A DNA stretch of 38,699 nt from Streptomyces apricus (lineage in GTDB: Bacteria > Actinomycetota > Actinomycetes > Streptomycetales > Streptomycetaceae), in the NCBI RefSeq assembly GCF_008369065.1, contig NZ_VDFC01000004.1:195507-234205 (forward strand), written 5' to 3'. The translations under genes were made by a program, and so were the position numbers. Below are positions 1 through 8,714 of this stretch, one piece after another. Positions within the stretch are counted from its first letter, which is position 1. Each line of letters opens with the position of its first letter. The notes beneath the pieces were generated by a model. That model was not told where the DNA came from and searched no databases. It saw only the letters and a program-made list of their open reading frames with translations.

Positions 1-100
1 CTCCAGCAGCCGCCCGTACCCCACCCGCACCACCCCACCCGTCCGACACCACGAAATCCGAAGGAGACACCCACCACCCGGAGAAGCTAACGTCCCGCGC

Positions 101-1669
101 ATGAGCAGCACGGAGAACGCGGAGAACGCCGACCGCGCGTCCGGCACGGACGACCGCACGCCCCCCGCGCCCAAGGCGCCGGAAGCACCGGACGCACCGC
201 CCGTCCCACCGGCCCCACCGGTCCCGCCGGTCCCGCCGGTCCCGTCGGTCCCGCCGATGCCGGCGGCGCCGCCGGCATCCCGCGCCACCGTCAACGGCGG
301 CATATCGTTCTGGTACGCCCAGGAGGGCCTGCCCGCACCCCGCGAACCCCTCCCGGGCGACGCGAGCGCCGACGTGGTGATCGTCGGTGGCGGCTACACC
401 GGCCTGTGGACCGCGTACTACCTGAAGAAGGCCGTCCCCTTCCTGCGCATCACGGTCCTGGAGCAGAGGTTCTGCGGCTACGGCGCCTCCGGCCGCAACG
501 GCGGCTGGCTCTACAACGGCATCGCGGGCCGCGACCGCTACGCGCGTCTGCACGGCCACGACGCGGCCGTACGCCTCCAGGAGGCCATGAACGCCACCGT
601 CGCCGAGGTCGTCCGGGTCGCCGAGGAGGAGGGCATCGAGGCGGACGTCCACCGCGGCGGCGTCCTCGAAGTCGCGTACACCCCCGCCCAGCTGGCCCGT
701 CTGAAGGCCTTCCACGAGACGGAACTCTCGTACGGCGAGAAGGACCGCGAGCTGTACGGCGCCCGCGAGACCGCCGAGCGCATCCGGGTCGCGGGCGCCG
801 CCGGCTCCACCTGGACCCCGCACGGCGCCCGCCTGCACCCGGCCAAACTCCTCAAGGGCCTCGCGGCGGCCGTCGAGGCCCTCGGCGTCACGATCCACGA
901 GTCGACACCCGTCACCGAGATCAGGCCCAAGCACGCCGTCACCCCGTACGGGACCGTCCGCGCCCCGTACGTACTGCGCTGCACCGAGGGGTTCACCGCC
1001 TCCCTCAAGGGCCACCGGCGCACCTGGCTCCCGATGAACTCCTCCATGATCGTCACCGAGCCCCTGACCCCCGCCCAGTGGGAGTCGGTCGGCTGGGAGG
1101 GCCGCGAGACCCTCGGCGACATGGCCCACGCCTACATGTACGCCCAGCGCACCGCCGACGGCCGCATCGCGCTCGGCGGCCGCGGCGCCCCGTACCGCTA
1201 CGGCTCCCGCACCGACAACGACGGCCGTACGCAGCCCTCCACGGTCCAGGCCCTGCACGCCCTCCTCCTGCGCCTCTTCCCCCAGCTCGCGGACATCGCC
1301 GTCGCACACGCCTGGTCCGGCGTCCTCGGCGTACCGCGCGACTGGTGCGCCTCGGTCACCCTGGACCGCTCCACCGGCCTCGGCTGGGCCGGCGGGTACG
1401 TCGGCTCCGGGGTCGCCACCTCCAACCTCGCGGCCCGCACGCTGCGCGACCTGGTCCAGCAGGACTCGGGCCAGTCGGGCGCGACCGACCTCACCACGCT
1501 CCCCTGGGTCGGCCACAAGGTCCGCAGGTGGGAGCCCGAACCTTTCCGCTGGCTCGGGGTACAAGGCATGTACGCGACGTATCGAGCCGCCGACCGCCGC
1601 GAACTCACCACCCGTGCCGCACAGTCGTCCCGGATCGCGCGCCTCGCCGACCGGGTCGCGGGCCGCTGA
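101..1669 (+). CDS. FAD-dependent oxidoreductase (DAO/PuuB-like)
   Basis: Predicted flavoprotein oxidase or dehydrogenase of the DAO fold, oxidising an amine or amino acid; 522 residues. A dinucleotide-binding motif GGGYTG sits at about residues 96-101, followed by GYGASGRNGGWL at about 126-137, a stretch typical of gamma-glutamylputrescine oxidase-like proteins. The C-terminal YVGSGVATSNLAARTL segment fits the FAD-contacting end of the family. Residues 20-60 are an unusual proline-rich tract of PP-V repeats that family members lack. The frame stays open to the left edge of the window, so an upstream start cannot be fully excluded, but the ATG at 101 has a purine-rich GGAGAAG 14 bases upstream. 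The next gene begins 16 bases after the stop, suggesting one transcript. Family is well supported; substrate is unknown. Confidence 0.85.
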   Translation: MSSTENAENADRASGTDDRTPPAPKAPEAPDAPPVPPAPPVPPVPPVPSVPPMPAAPPASRATVNGGISFWYAQEGLPAPREPLPGDASADVVIVGGGYTGLWTAYYLKKAVPFLRITVLEQRFCGYGASGRNGGWLYNGIAGRDRYARLHGHDAAVRLQEAMNATVAEVVRVAEEEGIEADVHRGGVLEVAYTPAQLARLKAFHETELSYGEKDRELYGARETAERIRVAGAAGSTWTPHGARLHPAKLLKGLAAAVEALGVTIHESTPVTEIRPKHAVTPYGTVRAPYVLRCTEGFTASLKGHRRTWLPMNSSMIVTEPLTPAQWESVGWEGRETLGDMAHAYMYAQRTADGRIALGGRGAPYRYGSRTDNDGRTQPSTVQALHALLLRLFPQLADIAVAHAWSGVLGVPRDWCASVTLDRSTGLGWAGGYVGSGVATSNLAARTLRDLVQQDSGQSGATDLTTLPWVGHKVRRWEPEPFRWLGVQGMYATYRAADRRELTTRAAQSSRIARLADRVAGR

Positions 1670-1685
1670 GAGACAGGGGAACCCC

Positions 1686-2447
1686 ATGAGCACCGCAGTC
1701 ATGGACACCGTCCGCTATTCGTCCGACGGTCAGCTCCTCGACATCCACCGCGCCACCGCGCCGGACGCCCCGACGGTCCTGCTCTGGCACGGCCGCGGCC
1801 CCGCCGAACGCGACGTCCTCGGCGCCCTCGCCGCGGAGGTCGCCCGCCTCGGCGCCACCGTCATAGTCCCCGACTGGCACCCGGACGCCGAGGACGGCGG
1901 CCGCCCCCAGCTCGCCGACTCGCTCCGCTTCACCTGGGACTTCGTCCGCAACCCGGAGGAGGTCGTGCTCGTCGGCTGGTCCCTGGGTGGACGCGCCGCG
2001 ATGGCCACGGCCCTGCGCCCCGACCCGCCGGAGGGCTGGCGCCCGGCCGCCGTGGTCGGCATCGCCGCCCGCTACAACCAGCCCGAACCGCTGCTCGGCC
2101 TGCCCTCCCCGATGGACGTCTGCGCCGACGCCCCGCCCCTGCCCATCCACCTGGTGCACGGCACCCAGGACACGGTGTGCGACTTCGCCAACGCGGGCGA
2201 GTTCCAGCGCGTACTGGCCGAGTGCGGCCGCACGGCCCCGCTCACGGAACTCGCCACGGACCACCCGGGCGCGGTCATGGCCGAGTACTCCCCGGAATGG
2301 GGCCGCTGCCGCCCGGCCCACACGGGCCAGGCCCTCTCGGTGGGCCTGGCCCGTGTGGGCCGGGCCCACCGAGAGGGCCTGCGCACGGCGCAAGTAATCG
2401 CCCGAGCAGCAGGAGTCCCCACACAAAAGCCCCGCCCCACCGAGTGA
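1686..2447 (+). CDS. alpha/beta hydrolase, dienelactone-hydrolase-like
   Basis: Predicted cytoplasmic serine hydrolase of 253 residues. The nucleophile elbow GWSLGG places the catalytic Ser at residue 99; HGTQD gives an acid near residue 162 and TDHPG a His near 193, completing a triad. LLWHGRG near residue 35 is the oxyanion-side loop. The ATG at 1686 is preferred over upstream in-frame starts because it has CAGGGGA just upstream and follows the oxidoreductase stop by 16 bases. The last 45 codons encode a strange segment (around RPAHTGQALSVGLARVG) created by a large inverted repeat in the DNA (2311-2379), so the C-terminus is probably an insertion or extension outside the hydrolase fold. The substrate cannot be told from sequence. 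Confidence 0.8.
   Translation: MSTAVMDTVRYSSDGQLLDIHRATAPDAPTVLLWHGRGPAERDVLGALAAEVARLGATVIVPDWHPDAEDGGRPQLADSLRFTWDFVRNPEEVVLVGWSLGGRAAMATALRPDPPEGWRPAAVVGIAARYNQPEPLLGLPSPMDVCADAPPLPIHLVHGTQDTVCDFANAGEFQRVLAECGRTAPLTELATDHPGAVMAEYSPEWGRCRPAHTGQALSVGLARVGRAHREGLRTAQVIARAAGVPTQKPRPTE
2311..2379. repeat. Overlapping inverted repeats inside a coding region
   Basis: A perfect 24-bp inverted repeat has arms 2311-2334 and 2342-2365 around a 7-base loop, TCTCGGT. That loop is fully complementary to ACCGAGA at 2368-2374, two bases beyond the stem. A second 17-bp inverted repeat (2330-2346 with 2363-2379) shares bases with the first. The RNA could form either hairpin, or the first hairpin plus a loop-tail pseudoknot. 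The whole element lies in frame within the 3' end of the hydrolase gene. Confidence 0.9.
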
Positions 2448-2473
2448 CCCGCCCCCGAGGAACCGCTTGAAGG

Positions 2474-2548
2474 AGCCCCCTGTCGGATTCGAACCGACGA
2501 CCTACGCATTACAAGTGCGTTGCTCTGGCCGGACTGAGCTAAGGAGGC
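2474..2548 (-). tRNA. tRNA-Thr (anticodon UGU)
   Basis: Read on the minus strand this folds as a complete tRNA of 75 bases: acceptor GCCTCCT pairs with AGGGGGC with one G-T pair, D arm GCTC/GAGC, anticodon stem ACGCA/TGCGT with loop CTTGTAA giving anticodon TGT (Thr, ACA codons), and T arm GTCGG/CCGAC with loop ATTCGAATC. No CCA is encoded. A GCGTGC-rich stretch with an 8-bp hairpin (2566-2587) lies directly upstream, and TACACT at 2597-2592 could be its -10 box. Confidence 0.95.
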
Positions 2549-2655
2549 GTGCACGCGTGCGTGCCGGGCGTGCACGCAGGCACGCCCGAGCAGTGTACCC
2601 ACGTCACAGTGGTGGACCGCCGGAAATTTCCTCGAACTTCATTCGCCGCCGAGTA

Positions 2656-2685
2656 CTGACAGAACGTGTGAACGGGGGGTAGCGT
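2656..2685 (+). promoter_or_regulatory. Candidate msiK promoter
   Basis: CTGACA at 2656-2661 and TAGCGT at 2680-2685 are separated by 18 bases, a fair match to the vegetative sigma consensus. It would give a leader of about 105 bases before the msiK start. Inferred from sequence only. Confidence 0.4.
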
Positions 2686-2704
2686 CTCGATCCAGTCCGC
2701 TCAT

Positions 2705-2764
2705 GTGGACTACACCACTACGGATCGTTCCGTGGCGGTACACCACCTTTACAACGGATCGTCC
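2705..2764 (+). repeat. Imperfect direct repeats in the msiK leader
   Basis: TACACCAC (2711-2718 and 2739-2746) and ACGGATCGT (2720-2728 and 2754-2762) recur in the same order. Each unit also holds a GTGG...CCAC inverted pair (2705-2718 and 2732-2746). The arrangement could be a duplicated operator or a pair of small RNA hairpins upstream of msiK; function is not known. Confidence 0.5.
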
Positions 2765-2797
2765 GGCACGTTCCTGCCGGTGAAGGGGGCCCTCACC

Positions 2798-3934
<1,137 letters not shown>

Positions 3935-3990
3935 TCCGCAACCCTCCCGGCCCGCCGGGAGAATCCCGGAGAATTCACCCGAGTTGACGA

Positions 3991-4022
3991 AGAGGGCCCC
4001 GCAGACCGCTGCGGGGCCCTCT
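3991..4022 (+). terminator. Rho-independent terminator of msiK
   Basis: Perfect 14-bp GC-rich stem (3991-4004 with 4009-4022), loop ACCG, followed by TTTGTTGT. It lies 57 bases after the msiK stop. Confidence 0.92.
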
Positions 4023-4162
4023 TTGTTGTCGACAAATACCCCGGCAGACCGGTCATTTCGACTGTTGTTCGTCAACATCAAACTCAGAAGAGGGCGATTC
4101 CCTGTCCCTCGAACTGATTACTAAATGTCGCCAAATCATCACCCCGCGCTACCCTCACTCGC

Positions 4163-4645
4163 GTGAAGCACTCCACTAACCACTCGACGCGACACGGCCA
4201 CGGCTCCGCCGACCGACCGACACGGCACGGCCGCGGTCCGGCCCGCCGGATCGGCCGCACCCTCGCCCTCGTTCTGCCCGTCGTCCTGGTGCTCTCCGGG
4301 ACGCTCGCGGTCACCCGGGTCAGCTGGTCGGGGAACGACTCCTCGACGTCGGCACTCGCCGCCTCCTCCGAGGACGTCTCCCGGCGCGCCCCCTCCCGCA
4401 CCCCGCAGGACGTGCTCCGCGACCGCCTCCTGGTGGAGCTCCAGGAGAAGAGTCCCGGGGTCGCCCTGACCCACCTCCAGGAAGCGGTGAACGACCGCCC
4501 GTCCCTCGGCAGGCACTGCGCGTCCATCGCCCGCGCCCTGGGCCGCGCGGCGGTCCGTGCCTACGGTCCCGTCCGGGCCCAGTCGTTCGCCCGCCCGGTC
4601 TGCGACACCTCCTTCGCCTCGGGCGTGGCAGCCCGGCAGACCTGA
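4163..4645 (+). CDS. Small membrane-anchored or secreted protein, unknown function
   Basis: 160 residues. The basic, His/Arg-rich first 32 residues are followed by one hydrophobic segment, LALVLPVVLVLSGTLAV (about 34-50), so this is either an N-terminal anchor or an uncleaved signal. The outer part has a helical stretch (DVLRDRLLVELQEK) and two cysteines (about residues 119 and 146) that could form a disulfide. The GTG at 4163 is the first start in the frame; there is no strong ribosome-binding site, leaving the start uncertain. It lies between msiK and a nucleotidyltransferase with its own upstream space after the msiK terminator. No recognised domain. Confidence 0.6.
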   Translation: MKHSTNHSTRHGHGSADRPTRHGRGPARRIGRTLALVLPVVLVLSGTLAVTRVSWSGNDSSTSALAASSEDVSRRAPSRTPQDVLRDRLLVELQEKSPGVALTHLQEAVNDRPSLGRHCASIARALGRAAVRAYGPVRAQSFARPVCDTSFASGVAARQT

Positions 4646-4693
4646 GCCGGCAGGAGGCTCATGCCCCGTGAGGGGAGCCGGGCCGCGCCCCGC

Positions 4694-4738
4694 CAGGGGC
4701 GCGGGGAACTGCGCGATCAGCCCCCACGGGCCCGTAGC
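4694..4738 (+). repeat. Dispersed palindromic repeat, copy 1
   Basis: Contains CAGGGGCGCGGGGAACTGCG and continues through GCCCCCACGGGCCCGTAG. The same core recurs at 5576-5705 (two inverted copies) and 10250-10293 (two partial inverted copies), always between genes. Confidence 0.85.
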
Positions 4739-4805
4739 CGCCCACCCGCTCAGCGAAGCAGACGCCCGTCCGCACACCCCGCGGGGCGCCACGTAAAGTT
4801 CGGGC

Positions 4806-5537
4806 ATGACCGATCCGAACGCAGCGTCGCGCCCCGTGCAAGCCGTCGTCCTGGCCGGCGGCCAGGGTTCAAGGCTGCGTCCCTACACCGACGACCGCCC
4901 CAAGCCGATGGTCGAGATCCCCGGCACCGGGACCCCGATCATCGGCCACCAGCTCGCCTGGCTCGCCGAGGAGGGCGTCACCGACGTCGTCGTCTCCTGC
5001 GGCCATCTCGCCGAAGTCCTGCAGCAGTGGCTGGAGTCGGCGGACCTGCCCGTCTCCGTGACCACCGTGGTCGAGCCGGAGCCCCTGGGCCGCGGCGGCG
5101 GCCTCAAGTACGCCGCCAAGCACCTGCCCCACCCCGACCGCCCCTGGTACGCGACGAACGGTGACATCTGGACCCGTTTCTCGCTGCGGGAGATGGCGGA
5201 CTTCCACACCGAGCGCGATGCGGTGGCGACCCTCGCGCTGGCCCGCCCGCGGCTGCCGTGGGGCGCCGTCCAGACCGACGACTTCGGCCGCATCACGGAC
5301 TTCATCGAGGCGCCGCCCACCACCCACGGCATCAACGCGGGCGTGTACGTGTTCTCCTCCGGGTTCGCCGAGCTGCTGCCGTCCCTCGGTGACCACGAGC
5401 GCTCCACGTTCCCGCGCCTGGCCCGCGAGCGCCGCCTGGCCGGCTACCCGATCCCGCAGGGCGCCTACTGGCGTGCCATCGACACGGCGAAGGACCTCAC
5501 GGAGGCGGCCAAGGAGCTGGCGGCGCTGGGGCGTTGA
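4806..5537 (+). CDS. Sugar-1-phosphate nucleotidyltransferase
   Basis: 243 residues, GT-A fold NTP_transferase family; such enzymes join a sugar-1-phosphate to an NTP to make an NDP-sugar and pyrophosphate. The signature LAGGQGSRLRPYT (about 17-29) followed by RPKPM binds the nucleotide, GHQLAWLAEEGV is the second conserved block, and NGDIW (about 119-123) supplies the metal-binding Asp. Length is short for GlmU or GalU and lacks the C-terminal beta-helix of two-domain pyrophosphorylases, so mannose-1-phosphate guanylyltransferase-like or glucose-1-phosphate activities are both possible. It stands alone between two dispersed repeats, with no glycosyltransferase beside it. Base and sugar specificity cannot be read from sequence. 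Confidence 0.85.
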   Translation: MTDPNAASRPVQAVVLAGGQGSRLRPYTDDRPKPMVEIPGTGTPIIGHQLAWLAEEGVTDVVVSCGHLAEVLQQWLESADLPVSVTTVVEPEPLGRGGGLKYAAKHLPHPDRPWYATNGDIWTRFSLREMADFHTERDAVATLALARPRLPWGAVQTDDFGRITDFIEAPPTTHGINAGVYVFSSGFAELLPSLGDHERSTFPRLARERRLAGYPIPQGAYWRAIDTAKDLTEAAKELAALGR

Positions 5538-5575
5538 GCGCGCCTTCTGAGACCCGGTCCTTGGTAGCGGCCTGT

Positions 5576-5705
5576 CTGCGGGCCGGTGGGGGCTGACCGC
5601 GCAGTTCCCCGCGCCCCTTTGGGGGCGGGGCTGCCCGGATGCGTTCACGGTGGCGCCCCGTCAGGGGCGCGGGGAACTGCGCGACCGGCCCCCACCGGCC
5701 CGCAG
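5576..5705. repeat. Two inverted copies of the dispersed repeat
   Basis: Copy 2 (5576-5617, minus orientation) and copy 3 (about 5662-5705, plus orientation) match over 42 bases with about four differences, forming a long interrupted inverted repeat. It sits between the convergent nucleotidyltransferase and DoxX genes. Confidence 0.88.
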
Positions 5706-5723
5706 ACACAAGCGAAACAATCA

Positions 5724-5780
5724 GCCGATACGCCGAGGGGCCCCGCACCTGAATGGTGCGGGGCCCCTCGGCGTATCGGC
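5724..5780 (-). terminator. 26-bp stem terminator between convergent genes
   Basis: Perfect 26-bp stem (5724-5749 with 5755-5780) and a 5-base loop TGAAT, beginning 4 bases after the DoxX stop. It is symmetric, so it can stop transcription from both sides. Confidence 0.9.
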
Positions 5781-5784
5781 CGGC

Positions 5785-7518
5785 TCAGCGCAGCAGGCCG
5801 CCCACGAGGCCGGGCCGGTCGCCGGAGCCTCCGGAGCCGCCCGTACCGCCTCCGGTGCCCGTACCGCCGCCGCCACCGGTTCCCGTACCGCCGCCCGTGC
5901 CGGTGCCGCCCGTGGAGGACGGCCCCGCGGTCGTGGCGGGCGCCTGCTGCTGCGGCGGCGCCGACTGCTGGGGCGGTGCCTGGCCGGCGCCCTGCGTCTG
6001 GCTGGGTTGGCCGGCGGTCGCGCCGGCCGTCTCGCGGGCCGTCGCCCCGGGCGAGGTCGCGGCCTCCGACGGGCTCGCCGAGGTCGCGCCGCGGGTCGGC
6101 GAGCCGGAGGACGCCGACGGGCTCTGCCGGTCGCCGCGCGCACCGGGCTCCTCCGGGAGCGGCGAGCCGGGCAGTTCGTTGCGCGGGGCCTCGCCCGGAC
6201 CGGGGACGACCACGCGGTCGGAGTCGCGGACGGCGCCGCCGAGCATCGACCCGATGAGCAGCGTGAGTCCGACGACGACGGCCGCGACGAGCGCGCCGCG
6301 GCGCAGCACGCGCCGGCGCAGCTCCCAGATCTCGGCACGCGGTCCGAGCGTGCGCCAGGCCTCGCCCGCGAGGCGGCCGTCGACGGAGTAGACGGGGGCG
6401 CCCGCGATGATCAGCGGCGACCAGGCGGCCAGGTAGATGATGTCGGGCGCGTCGTAGGCGGGGACGGACTTCCAGCTGACGGTGAGCAGCAGCGCGGCCG
6501 ACAGCAGGGCGCCGACCACGGCCGCGACCCGCTGCCACAGGCCGAGGACGGTGAGGACGCCGACGATCACCTGGAAGAAGGCGATCAGGAGCCCGGCACC
6601 GACGGGATGCTGGAGGGCGAACTCGCGCAGCGGCTCGGCGAGTTCCCACGGGTGCAGCGAGTTGAGCCACTTGACCATGGAGCCGCGCTTGCCGCCGTCG
6701 AAGTAGACGGGGTCGCAGAGCTTGCCCATGCCGGCGTAGATGGAGATGAAGCCGAGGAAGACGCGCATCGGGAGCAGGACGACGCCGAGGTTCATCCGGC
6801 GGCCGGGGTAGTACCCGTGCCGGACGGGGGCGGCGCCGTGCCGCTTGGACGTGCCGCCGTCCTCGCCCTGGTAGGCGTCCCCGTGCTCGTCGCCGTACTC
6901 GCCGTACTCGTCGCGCTGGTCGTAGGGGCTGTCCTCGAAACCGCCGTCGCCGTACGGGCGCTCGTCGAACTCCTCGTAGGCGCTGCCCGCGCTGCGCAGT
7001 TGCTGCGGCAGGATGCGGGTCCCGGGGCCGGGGACGGCCGGGGTCTCGACGGTGGCGTCGACGTCGTACCCGGCGGAGCCGTCGCCGTCGAATCCGCCGC
7101 CGCCGACGCGCGGGATGACCTGGGTCGAACCGCCTTCGCCCGCCGGCTCCCCGTCGCCGTGCCGCAGGCTCGTGCTGCGCGCGGCCTGGAGCAGCCGGGT
7201 GGCGCCCGTGTCGTCGGGGGCGGACTTCCCGCTCCAGACGACGGGTGCGCGGCGGCGGGCGCCCGTGGCGGCTCCGGCGGCCGCCGCGGCTCCGGCGACG
7301 GGCACGCGCGTGGTGCCGCCGCCCGCGCCCAGGTACCGCCCGCCCTGCGGCGACCGGTCCCGGGGCGCGGCGCCCAGCTGCACGCGGAAGCTCGCGTGGT
7401 TGACGATGACCTGCGCCGGATCGCTCGGCACCTTCACCATGTTCAGCGCGGGAACGTCGTCGAACCCCGACGAGTGGTCCCCCGTGGGTGTGCGGGGTGT
7501 TCTGGTGTCCACACTCAT
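5785..7518 (-). CDS. DoxX-family membrane protein with long disordered flanks
   Basis: 577 residues. Residues 242-405 carry the DoxX-like membrane domain: LGVVLLPMRVFLGFISIYAG, LLIAFFQVIVGVLTVLGLW, VVGALLSAALLLTV and a further segment, with a late helix ALVAAVVVGLTLLIGSM near 430. DoxX proteins act in membrane redox or thiol homeostasis in some actinobacteria, but the role here is unproven. The first 240 residues are low-complexity (Asp/Gly/Tyr-rich, with DEYGEYGDEHGD), and the last 130 are Ser/Pro/Gln then Gly-Thr repeats, so most of the chain is probably disordered. The ATG at 7518 has no clear ribosome-binding site. It precedes a perfect terminator and lies downstream of rlmB on the same strand. 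Confidence 0.8.
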   Translation of the reverse strand: MSVDTRTPRTPTGDHSSGFDDVPALNMVKVPSDPAQVIVNHASFRVQLGAAPRDRSPQGGRYLGAGGGTTRVPVAGAAAAAGAATGARRRAPVVWSGKSAPDDTGATRLLQAARSTSLRHGDGEPAGEGGSTQVIPRVGGGGFDGDGSAGYDVDATVETPAVPGPGTRILPQQLRSAGSAYEEFDERPYGDGGFEDSPYDQRDEYGEYGDEHGDAYQGEDGGTSKRHGAAPVRHGYYPGRRMNLGVVLLPMRVFLGFISIYAGMGKLCDPVYFDGGKRGSMVKWLNSLHPWELAEPLREFALQHPVGAGLLIAFFQVIVGVLTVLGLWQRVAAVVGALLSAALLLTVSWKSVPAYDAPDIIYLAAWSPLIIAGAPVYSVDGRLAGEAWRTLGPRAEIWELRRRVLRRGALVAAVVVGLTLLIGSMLGGAVRDSDRVVVPGPGEAPRNELPGSPLPEEPGARGDRQSPSASSGSPTRGATSASPSEAATSPGATARETAGATAGQPSQTQGAGQAPPQQSAPPQQQAPATTAGPSSTGGTGTGGGTGTGGGGGTGTGGGTGGSGGSGDRPGLVGGLLR

Positions 7519-7618
7519 CTAACCGAGTGACATGTACTTAGGACACTGCTTTGACCGCCCCGATCTGTCCGGACCCCGTCAAGATCAAACAGGGGCACGA
7601 CCGGTCACGACGACCGGC

Positions 7619-7645
7619 CGCGACCGGTCACCACGACCGGTCGCG
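7619..7645 (-). terminator. Inverted repeat after rlmB
   Basis: Perfect 11-bp arms (7619-7629 and 7635-7645) with loop ACCAC, 12 bases after the rlmB stop. It is embedded in a cluster of CGACCGG motifs (7598-7645). There is no U-run, so this is a likely rather than certain terminator. Confidence 0.65.
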
Positions 7646-7656
7646 GACCGACCCGT

Positions 7657-8601
7657 TCAGGCCCGACGCCGGGACGCCTCGTACAGCACCACGCCCGCGG
7701 CCACACCCGCGTTCAGCGACTCCGTGCCGCCCGGCATGGGGATGCGGACCCGGAAGTCGCAGGTCTCCCCGACCAGCCGGGACAGCCCCTTGCCCTCGCT
7801 GCCGACCACGATGACGACGGGCCCGCCGAGGGCCTCCAGGTCACCGACCTCGGCCTCCCCGTCCGCGGCGAGGCCGACCACGACGAGCCCGGCCTTCTTG
7901 TAGGCCTCCAGGGCCCGCGTCAGGTTGGCCGCGCGGGCCACGGGCGTACGGGCCGCGGCGCCGGCCGACGTCTTCCAGGCACCGGCGCTCATGCCGGCGG
8001 CGCGCCGCTCGGGCACGACCACCCCGTGTCCGCCGAACGCGGAGACGGACCGTACGACGGCCCCGAGGTTGCGCGGGTCCGTCACGCCGTCGAGCGCGAC
8101 GATCAGCGGGTCCGCGCCCTCGTCGTACGCGGCGGCCGCGAGGTCCTCCGGGTGCGCGTACTCGTACGGCGGCACCTGCAGGACGAGCCCCTGGTGGTTG
8201 AGGCCGTTGGTCATGCGGTCCAGCTCGGGGCGGGGGGCCTCCATGAGGTGGATGCCGCCGCGGTCCGCGACGAGCTGGAGCGCCTCGCGCACCCGCTCGT
8301 CGTTGTCGATGAACTGCTGCACGTAGAGCGTCGTCGCGGGGACGCCCTCGCGCAGCGCCTCGACGACGGAATTGCGCCCGACGACCATCTCGGACGTGCC
8401 CTTGCCGCCCCGGCCGCCGCGCGGCGCGGGCCGGCGCACGGCCTGCTTGGCCCTGGCGTTCGCGATGCGGTTCTTCTTGTGCCCCTTGCGCGCCTCGGCG
8501 GGCGGGGTGGGGCCCTTGCCCTCCAGGCCCTTGCGCCGCTGGCCGCCACTGCCGACCTGCGCGCCCTTCTTGCCGGACATGCGGCGGTTGTTAGCGGCCA
8601 T
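7657..8601 (-). CDS. rlmB: 23S rRNA (guanosine-2'-O-)-methyltransferase RlmB
   Basis: 314-residue SPOUT-class methyltransferase (TrmH/SpoU family) that methylates the ribose of a conserved 23S guanosine using S-adenosylmethionine. Residues 1-70 are a basic tail rich in Lys, Arg and Gly, common in actinobacterial members. The substrate-binding domain starts near [16 protein letters not shown]. Motif 1 is seen as [11 protein letters not shown], motif 2 as [13 protein letters not shown], and motif 3 as [18 protein letters not shown], which form the trefoil knot and cofactor site. It follows cysS on the same strand with about 110 bases between, as in other actinobacteria, and the two are probably co-transcribed. 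The ATG at 8601 is the first in-frame start. Confidence 0.93.
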   Translation of the reverse strand: MAANNRRMSGKKGAQVGSGGQRRKGLEGKGPTPPAEARKGHKKNRIANARAKQAVRRPAPRGGRGGKGTSEMVVGRNSVVEALREGVPATTLYVQQFIDNDERVREALQLVADRGGIHLMEAPRPELDRMTNGLNHQGLVLQVPPYEYAHPEDLAAAAYDEGADPLIVALDGVTDPRNLGAVVRSVSAFGGHGVVVPERRAAGMSAGAWKTSAGAAARTPVARAANLTRALEAYKKAGLVVVGLAADGEAEVGDLEALGGPVVIVVGSEGKGLSRLVGETCDFRVRIPMPGGTESLNAGVAAGVVLYEASRRRA

Positions 8602-8714
8602 GACCTACCTGTCTGTGGGGACGCGTGCGGATGACGCGTACGGGTGTACGTCCATGCAGTGTGCCGCCCGGAGACCCGGACGGCACAATCGATCAAGGAA
8701 CGATCGGGGAGGGA

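Noticed and set aside
1..90. Open plus frame at the left edge ending in TAA at 88-90
   Set aside because: Only 29 codons, proline-rich with no recognisable similarity; could be the tail of an upstream gene but cannot be supported.
2467..2682. Plus-strand frame of 71 codons (MKEPPVGFEPTTYALQ)
   Set aside because: It runs across the tRNA-Thr gene on the opposite strand; this translated pattern is a familiar artefact of tRNA sequence.
7598..7645. CGACCGG repeat cluster as a regulator array
   Set aside because: Best explained as the rlmB terminator hairpin; spacing of the motifs is irregular.
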